Shown here piece by piece: positions 1 through 4,140 of a stretch of DNA of 5,852 bases. The translations under genes and the position numbers were made by a program. The stretch comes from Bryobacterales bacterium. GTDB lineage: Bacteria > Acidobacteriota > Terriglobia > Bryobacterales > Bryobacteraceae. Numbering within the stretch: the first letter of the stretch is position 1; every line of letters begins with the position of its first letter. The notes under the pieces were generated by a model. That model had not been told where the DNA came from. It did no database searches and saw only the letters and a list, made by a program, of their open reading frames with translations. The DNA lies in NCBI GenBank assembly GCA_003132905.1, contig PKZC01000105.1, forward strand, positions 12,127-17,978, in the 5' to 3' direction.

Positions 1-65
1 GTGCCGAGCAAGAGCCCGGCACAGAGTCCGAAGAGGAGTGTTTTGATACGAGTCTTAAGGTTCAT
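1..65 (-). CDS. N-terminus of an exported or membrane-anchored protein (partial)
   Basis: Reading leftward from an ATG at 65-63, the frame is open to the window edge and gives 21 codons, starting MNLKTRIKTLLFGLCAGLLL. This is a textbook Sec signal peptide or N-terminal anchor: basic residues K4, R6 and K8, then a hydrophobic run from about L10 to L20. A cysteine at position 15 sits inside the hydrophobic run, too early to be a convincing lipobox. No Shine-Dalgarno sequence is evident upstream. A TATAAA-like box on the same strand about 48 bases before the ATG supports transcription in this direction. The gene diverges from the TPR gene at 561. Nothing of the mature protein is visible, so no function can be assigned. 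A short chance ORF is the alternative, but the signal-peptide pattern makes a real gene more likely. Confidence 0.55.
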   Translation of the reverse strand, partial: MNLKTRIKTLLFGLCAGLLLG

Positions 66-112
66 AACGTTTATGCCAGTCGACAGGTTTAGGTGATCAG
101 CTATTTCCGCTA

Positions 113-118
113 TTTATA
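113..118 (-). promoter_or_regulatory. Candidate -10 box for the leftward gene
   Basis: On the minus strand this reads TATAAA (5 of 6 to the sigma-70 consensus), inside an AT-rich patch at 111-120 that stands out in a GC-rich setting. It lies about 48 bases before the ATG at 65. The -35 position about 17 bases further upstream is poor (near 3 of 6) and overlaps the edge of the hairpin at 138-162. It is a candidate from sequence pattern only. Confidence 0.3.
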
Positions 119-137
119 TAAGCTTGTCTGGCATGTT

Positions 138-162
138 GCTACCGCATGTTTGTGCGGTAAGC
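138..162. repeat. Hairpin in the divergent spacer
   Basis: ACCGCA at 141-146 pairs with TGCGGT at 153-158 across a six-base loop. The stem continues as GCT at 138-140 with AGC at 160-162 after one bulged A. No T-run follows on either strand, so it is not a standard intrinsic terminator. It abuts the putative -35 region of the leftward gene and could be an operator-like site or chance. The rest of 66-560 holds no convincing gene apart from the mini-ORF at 521; a tract of eight C lies at 435-442. Confidence 0.3.
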
Positions 163-508
163 TCAGAGGCTCCAAAATGTCACGGATCTCGCGCAAACCG
201 CTGTGGGGCTGGTTCAAAGGCGTGAATTCACTCGTCACTCTGCGGGTTCAGCCCACGCGGTCCGTCCTCTGGACAACACGCCCCGAAGAGGCGCCTGTGC
301 GCAGAAGCGGTTCGATCTCCTGGCGCTCCATCCATTGAAAATGGGGTTGCCCGAAATTAATGGTCGATAGAGAACAAACAACTAGTGCGCAATAGGATCC
401 CAGGCCAAATGATGAACCGCGGCGTTAGGGTCGGCCCCCCCCTTCGGGACAGTGACAGCCGCATGCGAAACGATCCCTCCCCGAATCTTTCCTGCCACTG
501 AAAACCTG

Positions 509-550
509 AAGGAACCCAAAATGTTGTCGCACTCCCAGCTCCAGTGTTAA
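509..550 (+). promoter_or_regulatory. Ribosome-binding site and nine-codon mini-ORF ahead of the TPR gene
   Basis: AAGGA at 509-513 is followed after seven bases by ATG at 521. This is the best translation-start signal in the spacer. The frame reads MLSHSQLQC and stops at TAA 548-550, ten bases before the TTG start of the large gene. It could be a leader peptide that couples translation to the downstream TTG, which has no ribosome-binding site of its own. Alternatively the large gene really starts at this ATG and a one-base indel separates the two frames: the large gene's own frame is open back to 510, after a TGA at 507-509. Chance remains possible. Confidence 0.35.
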
Positions 551-560
551 GATTGCCCCA

Positions 561-2864
561 TTGAAGCCATCGCCTAAGAAATCCAACGGCAAGGACCGTC
601 ACAACCGACCCGACGTTCCCGCGAAATCCAAATCCACAGACCCAGGCCCCGTGAGCCTGCGGCGGCAGTGGGTTTTCCGATTGGTCGCGCTGACGGTGTC
701 GCTGTTCATCCTGGGCGGTCTGGAAGGGGCGCTGCGCCTGGCGGGGTACGGATACCCCATGAGATTCTTCAAGAAAGTGAGAGTCGGAACCCAGGATTAT
801 CTGGAGGACAACAGTCAATTTAGCCTGAGGTTTTTCCCGCCTGATCTGGCCCGTTCGGCGGGGCCGATCCTGGTGAACGCCAACAAGCCTCCGGGCGTTT
901 ACCGCATCTTCATCATGGGCGAATCAGCGGCGATGGGGGATCCCGAGCCGGCCTTCGGCGCCAGCCGCTACCTGGAAGCATTGTTGAACGAACGGTTCTC
1001 GGGAGAACGCTTCGAAGTCGTCAACACGGGGATTACCGCCATCAACTCGCACGTGATCCTTCCCATTGCGCGAGATTGCGCCCGTGCCGGGGGGGATTTG
1101 TGGATTGTCTATATGGGCAACAATGAGATGGTTGGTCCATTTGGAGGGGCAACCATCTTCGGGTCGCAGGCCCCGCCTCTGGCTTTTGTTCGTCTGAACC
1201 TCGCGGCCCAACGCACGCGTGTGGGCCAGTTGGTGACGGGGCTGGCCCGGAAACTTGCCCCGAAATCCGGCAACCCTCCGTCCTGGATGGGCATGGAAAT
1301 GTTCGCGCAGAATCGGTTACTGCCTGGGGATCGTCGCAGGAAAACCGTGTATCGAAGTTTTCAACGGAACCTGAAAGACATCCTGGAGTGCGGCCTGGAT
1401 TCGGGCGCAGCCGTCCTGCTCAGCACCGTGGCGGTGAACCTCAAGGATTGTCCGCCCTTTGCCTCCATGGGGGGGAGCAACCTTCCCCCATCGGACCGTG
1501 ACGTGTTCGAAAAGTTTTACAGCGAAGGATTGCAAGCCGAGTCTAGAGCGGACTTCGCGGCGGCCTCCCAAAACTACGAACAAGCGACGCGTGTGGCTCC
1601 ACAGTCGGCGGACGCGCAATTTCGTTACGGTCAATGTCTCCTGCGTCTGACCAATGCCGCCGCTGGCGCCCACCTTCAGCTTGCCTGTGATGCTGACGCA
1701 TTGCCATTCCGGGCAGATTCGAAAGTGAATGGGCTCATACGGGAAGCCGGATGCGAGTTCACCGGTCGTGGCGTATTGCTGGTGGATTCGGCCGCGGAGC
1801 TCGAAACCAATAACGGGGGGGCCATCCTGGGCGACGAAACGTTTTACGAGCACGTACACTTTAATTTCGATGGGAATTACCGGCTCGCGCTTGCCTGGGC
1901 CAAACAGATCGAACGCATATTGCCGCGGTCCATCGCCGTGCCAGGTGCCTCCGCATGGGCGAGCCAGGAAACCTGCGAGTGCCGCCTGGGGCTTACCGAT
2001 TGGAACCGCTGCAACGTCCTCGGCGGAGTCATTCGCAGGATGCAGCAGGCGCCGTTAAGCAGCCAGCCCAACAACGCTGCACGATTGAAATCTCTGGAGA
2101 CTGAGATCAAGCGGATGCGCCAGCGGATGGACGCTACCGCGGCCAGCAATGCGCGCGAGCTATACGCGGATGCGCTGAAACGCGCGCCGCGCGACCACTA
2201 TTTGCACGAGAACTTCGCGGATTACCTCGTAGCAACCGGTGACTACTCAGGCGCGACCGCCGCATGGCGAAAGGTGCATGAGTTGCTCCCGGACGATTAT
2301 CTGGCCTATTTCCGGATAGGGGGCCTGCTCGCGCCGCAAGGCCAGATGACCGAAGCCGAAGCTTCTTTGGCCCAAGCAGTGCAACTGCGACCGGATTTGA
2401 GCGATGCCTGGTTCGAGTTGGGCGAACTCCACGCATCGGAACAGAAGCTGGAGCTGGCCTTGAGCGAATACCGGCAGGCCCAGCGCTTGCGCCCGCAGGA
2501 TCCCGGGTACTATTATTACAGCGGCAAGGCCCTGTCGCAGTTGAACCGCGTTCCCGAAGCCCTCGAGGACTTCCGCCATGCAATCGAGCTCAAACCGGAT
2601 TACTGGGAAGCGCATTTCGCTCTCGGCGGCCAATTTGGCCTGGCAGACCGGATCGTTGAGGCCCGGCGGGAATTCGAGGAAGTCATCCGTCTCAAACCTG
2701 ACGACGCTCAGGCCCATTTGAACCTTGGCGTTGCTTTGATGAAACAGGGCCAATTGGAGGGCGCTGCCGGTCAATACGAACAAGTGCTGCGGCTTGAGCC
2801 CGGAAACAAAATTGCGCGCGATTACCTCGCCCAAACCAGGAGGCTGCAGGCCAGGAAATATTGA
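561..2864 (+). CDS. Membrane-anchored SGNH/GDSL-hydrolase-like protein with C-terminal TPR repeats
   Basis: This encodes 767 residues. A basic, proline-rich tail (1-35) leads into one membrane helix at about 38-58, so the rest is probably periplasmic. Residues 112-455 carry SGNH-type motifs: GES at 120-122 with S122 as candidate nucleophile, G157 in VVNTG, GNNE at 186-189, and EHVHF at 430-434 with H433 as candidate catalytic histidine. The usual Asp three residues before that His is Glu430 here. A TPR-like segment (about 315-365) interrupts the domain before its last motif. After a conserved-looking linker (LGLTDWNRC, 476-484) and a short charged helix (508-525), six TPRs follow with prolines at 543, 577, 611, 645, 679, 713 and 747, exactly 34 apart. 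From memory, proteins of this architecture recur in Verrucomicrobiota and Acidobacteriota as uncharacterised TPR proteins; the substrate is unknown. The TTG start keeps the membrane helix but lacks a ribosome-binding site. GTG at 651 is an alternative start that also keeps the helix. Confidence 0.9.
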   Translation: MKPSPKKSNGKDRHNRPDVPAKSKSTDPGPVSLRRQWVFRLVALTVSLFILGGLEGALRLAGYGYPMRFFKKVRVGTQDYLEDNSQFSLRFFPPDLARSAGPILVNANKPPGVYRIFIMGESAAMGDPEPAFGASRYLEALLNERFSGERFEVVNTGITAINSHVILPIARDCARAGGDLWIVYMGNNEMVGPFGGATIFGSQAPPLAFVRLNLAAQRTRVGQLVTGLARKLAPKSGNPPSWMGMEMFAQNRLLPGDRRRKTVYRSFQRNLKDILECGLDSGAAVLLSTVAVNLKDCPPFASMGGSNLPPSDRDVFEKFYSEGLQAESRADFAAASQNYEQATRVAPQSADAQFRYGQCLLRLTNAAAGAHLQLACDADALPFRADSKVNGLIREAGCEFTGRGVLLVDSAAELETNNGGAILGDETFYEHVHFNFDGNYRLALAWAKQIERILPRSIAVPGASAWASQETCECRLGLTDWNRCNVLGGVIRRMQQAPLSSQPNNAARLKSLETEIKRMRQRMDATAASNARELYADALKRAPRDHYLHENFADYLVATGDYSGATAAWRKVHELLPDDYLAYFRIGGLLAPQGQMTEAEASLAQAVQLRPDLSDAWFELGELHASEQKLELALSEYRQAQRLRPQDPGYYYYSGKALSQLNRVPEALEDFRHAIELKPDYWEAHFALGGQFGLADRIVEARREFEEVIRLKPDDAQAHLNLGVALMKQGQLEGAAGQYEQVLRLEPGNKIARDYLAQTRRLQARKY

Positions 2865-2888
2865 AGCCGTCGGCCCACGCCCGGCTTC
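2863..2888 (+). terminator. Weak terminator-like hairpin at the stop codon of the TPR gene
   Basis: GAAGCCG at 2863-2869, overlapping the TGA stop, pairs with CGGCTTC at 2882-2888 around a 12-base loop. The stem is GC-rich and well placed, but no T-run follows, so it is at most a weak or factor-assisted terminator or a 3'-end stabiliser. Confidence 0.25.
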
Positions 2889-2896
2889 GCACTTCC

Positions 2897-2920
2897 CCGC
2901 ATGGTCAAAAAAGTCATGCA
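2897..2920 (+). repeat. Repeat motif copy 1 (divergent)
   Basis: This segment shares about 18 of 24 positions with the copy at 2945-2968, including an exact ten-base GGTCAAAAAA at 2903-2912. The two lie in the same orientation, 48 bases apart start to start. It is the weakest of the three copies and begins just after the TPR gene's 3' hairpin. Confidence 0.4.
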
Positions 2921-2944
2921 GCTTTCCGGTAGTAAAATCTCACT

Positions 2945-2968
2945 CCGTACGGTCAAAAAACTCAACCG
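2945..2968 (+). repeat. Repeat motif copy 2, left arm of an imperfect 24-bp inverted repeat
   Basis: This 24-base segment matches the reverse complement of 3117-3140 at 21 of 24 positions. The match includes an uninterrupted 13-base core, GTCAAAAAACTCA, at 2952-2964. Together the two arms bound a 196-base unit that encodes nothing recognisable and could be a small non-autonomous mobile element or its remnant. Confidence 0.5.
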
Positions 2969-3030
2969 TGCCAATTTTCAGCCGAAACCGAGAAGAGGTT
3001 TCCGGACATTGACGGTCGCCTTGGCCGCTG

Positions 3031-3053
3031 TTCCAATCCTGCATGGATTGGAA
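3031..3053. repeat. Perfect 9-bp hairpin between the inverted-repeat arms
   Basis: TTCCAATCC at 3031-3039 pairs perfectly with GGATTGGAA at 3045-3053 around the five-base loop TGCAT. There is no T-run on either side, so it is not a terminator. It lies near the middle of the 2945-3140 unit, as internal hairpins do in some miniature transposable elements and REP-like sequences. Confidence 0.45.
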
Positions 3054-3086
3054 GCAAATGATCGAGCTTTACGCCTTTGTCCGCCC

Positions 3087-3272
3087 TTAACCCGTTGTCG
3101 GCGCCAGCCTCCGCTTCGGATGAGTTTTTTGACTGCACGGGATGAACTCGGCGCGCCGGCGGCTCTCCAAGATGCGCTGCGTTGGCTGACCTTGAGAGTC
3201 CAGTTCCCAATGCCGCCGCGGGCACTCGTAGGGCGAGTTGAGTATGGGGTGGTCGAAGAAGGGATTGGACAT
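3087..3272 (-). pseudogene. N-terminal remnant of a BPTD_3080-type (DEAD/DEAH helicase-like) restriction endonuclease
   Basis: From an ATG at 3272 the minus strand reads MSNPFFDHPILNSPYE, then RRHWELDSQGQPTQR, then RRRAEFI. I recognise this as the start of a large (about 1,000-residue) helicase-type restriction endonuclease family, related to type III restriction subunits. In family members the RAEF motif runs on into a TPIPKPKK-like stretch. Here the match covers codons 1-44 (3141-3272); unrelated residues follow and the frame stops at 3087. No helicase motifs or partner methyltransferase are present in the window, and no ribosome-binding site precedes the ATG. It is almost certainly a dead fragment. 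The family name comes from memory of its conserved N-terminus. The plus-strand open frames opposite it (2901-3278, 3278-3538) are best seen as shadows. I see no recognisable gene in 3273-3600. Confidence 0.6.
3117..3140 (-). repeat. Repeat motif copy 3, right arm of the inverted repeat
   Basis: This is the inverted partner of 2945-2968 (21 of 24 identical; core TGAGTTTTTTGAC at 3121-3133 on the plus strand). Its outer edge at 3140/3141 falls exactly where the similarity of the adjoining restriction-gene fragment to its family ends. Confidence 0.5.
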
Positions 3273-3654
3273 GTTTAGTGCAAGTTCATGCGGCAGGTGA
3301 CTTTGCGGCGGAACACCCGGTGGCTGAGTGGCGCCTTGTAAAGGTCTTCCCCGTTCATGTTCGTGGGCCATACGGACCCGCACCGGAAGACTATTTCAAT
3401 TCGTTTAAGGGGCAAACGAAAAAGGCGCGGGTTCTGGACGACTTGACGGATCCGCCTTCTCTGCACTTCGGCGCGACGGGGCGGCGCGGCAAGGGTTCAA
3501 GGACGGGCACGTCATTGCCGATCGCCAATAGCAGATGACCGATGGCGGAGAGGCTGGCGTGGGATTCAAATCATCCGTTTAGCGGTGGGAGGCATTTTTA
3601 GCCTCATCCGACAATTTTGTGTTTTTCGCGCAACTCCTTGATTTTGAAGTTGGG

Positions 3655-3837
3655 TCATGCATCGGCATCGCGCAGAAAATGACAATGTAGACATGGTTTG
3701 GAAAGCCGGATTAACTTGCCGCGTTTCTTACGTGCTGGTGCTTTGATTGGCTTGCTGGTGGCAAAAATCACGTCCTGCATGATTGAGTGCATCCGCATGT
3801 TCGGGTCCGATGGCCGCTTTTTGACTGATTTCTTCAT
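3655..3837 (-). CDS. Possible small basic protein of unknown function, perhaps decayed
   Basis: From an ATG at 3837 the minus strand gives 60 residues beginning MKKSVKKRPSDPN and ending CLHCHFLRDADA. An upstream in-frame ATG at 3861 would add eight residues. The opening resembles, from memory, small hypothetical proteins of Verrucomicrobiota and relatives that start with Lys/Arg-rich segments and an RPSDPN-like motif. The later part does not show the Gly/Ala/Lys-rich tail I associate with them. C52 and C55 form a single CxxC-like pair (CLHC), too little for a metal-site claim. The ribosome-binding site is weak. The same frame continues after the TGA for another 16 codons (3607-3654), reading PNFKIKELREKHKIVG, which may mean the ORF is cut short. 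It could also be a chance ORF. It diverges from the GH31 gene. Confidence 0.3.
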   Translation of the reverse strand: MKKSVKKRPSDPNMRMHSIMQDVIFATSKPIKAPARKKRGKLIRLSKPCLHCHFLRDADA

Positions 3838-3905
3838 GCCGTCCAGCCTAACCCTATGCAAGTGAAAACGGGCAAAGAGATTTCAAAGCAGCCTACGACC
3901 GTGGA

Positions 3906-3934
3906 TTGACAGATTTCGTAATTCGTGAGTAAAT
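3906..3934 (+). promoter_or_regulatory. Candidate promoter for the GH31 gene
   Basis: A perfect -35 hexamer TTGACA lies at 3906-3911. Seventeen bases later GTAAAT (3929-3934) offers a poor -10 (3 of 6). If it is used, the transcript would start near 3941, giving a leader of almost 200 bases that includes the 15-bp inverted repeat at 3965-4019. The -35 match is good but the -10 is not, so this is tentative. Confidence 0.25.
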
Positions 3935-3964
3935 CGAGATTGATTTGAAATGTGCGGCGCGGAG

Positions 3965-4019
3965 TTGTCCATCCCCAGCGTAGGGAGGGCGTAGCCCGAC
4001 CGCAGCTGGGGATGGACAA
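3965..4019. repeat. Perfect 15-bp inverted repeat with nested hairpin
   Basis: TTGTCCATCCCCAGC at 3965-3979 is the exact reverse complement of 4005-4019. The 25-base interior contains a second small hairpin, GGGC (3987-3990) with GCCC (3994-3997). The plus-strand flank is A-rich (AAAGAACAAACAAAAAC) instead of T-rich, so it is not a rightward terminator. The leftward side also lacks a T-run after the stem. It may be a REP/MITE-like palindrome or a structured leader element of the GH31 transcript. Confidence 0.6.
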
Positions 4020-4040
4020 AGAACAAACAAAAACATAACC

Positions 4041-4140
4041 TCAACCATGTCCCCTGGACTAACTCATGGACTGGACCAGAAAAGTGAACCCGGTCAATTA
4101 CAATCCCCAACAGCGTCAACCATATCGGGGACTGACTATG
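4041..4140 (+). repeat. Imperfect duplication of the translation-start region
   Basis: TCAACCATGTC at 4041 and TCAACCATATC at 4116 each lead through a GGACT-ACT pattern into an ATG (4066 and 4138). The two ATGs are 72 bases apart and in the same open frame, so either could start the GH31 protein. The gapped match is roughly 20 of 25 positions by eye. It may be a decayed tandem duplication or coincidence. Confidence 0.3.
4127..4131 (+). promoter_or_regulatory. Weak ribosome-binding site for the GH31 gene
   Basis: GGGGA ends six bases before the ATG at 4138 and is the only purine-rich, Shine-Dalgarno-like sequence near any of the candidate starts (4066, 4138, 4192, 4231) at a workable distance. 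TCCCC at 4104-4108 is its exact complement and could mask it in a hairpin with an 18-base loop. This is the main reason for preferring 4138. Confidence 0.3.

Noticed and set aside
93..338. Plus-strand GTG open frame of 81 codons in the divergent spacer
   Set aside because: There is no ribosome-binding site, no recognisable domain and a composition like translated spacer; it also runs over the hairpin at 138-162.
435..442. Tract of eight C as a phase-variation switch
   Set aside because: It is non-coding, short, and not placed between obvious -35 and -10 boxes; nothing else points to phase variation.
357..818. Minus-strand open frame of 153 codons overlapping the TPR gene start
   Set aside because: It is antisense to the TPR gene's membrane-helix region and has low-complexity, Arg/Gly-rich content with no recognisable motif.
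1317..2834. Long minus-strand open frames (for example 1317-1859, 2134-2583, 2247-2834)
   Set aside because: They lie antisense to the TPR gene, whose reading is supported by repeat phasing and motifs. Their products show no domain, and they are expected in GC-rich DNA.
2901..3538. Plus-strand open frames 2901-3278 and 3278-3538
   Set aside because: The first overlaps all three repeat copies and runs opposite the restriction remnant, whose minus-strand reading is the recognisable one. The second has no family resemblance or start signal.
3589..3605. GAGGC/GCCTC hairpin as a terminator
   Set aside because: It has only a five-base stem and no T-run after it, and no confident gene ends there.
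370..4030. Shared 11-mer AGAACAAACAA at about 371 and 4020
   Set aside because: The match is short and A-rich, with no extended similarity around it; chance is enough.
3834..4119. Minus-strand open frames across the 15-bp inverted repeat
   Set aside because: They translate the palindrome itself and have no domain or start signal.
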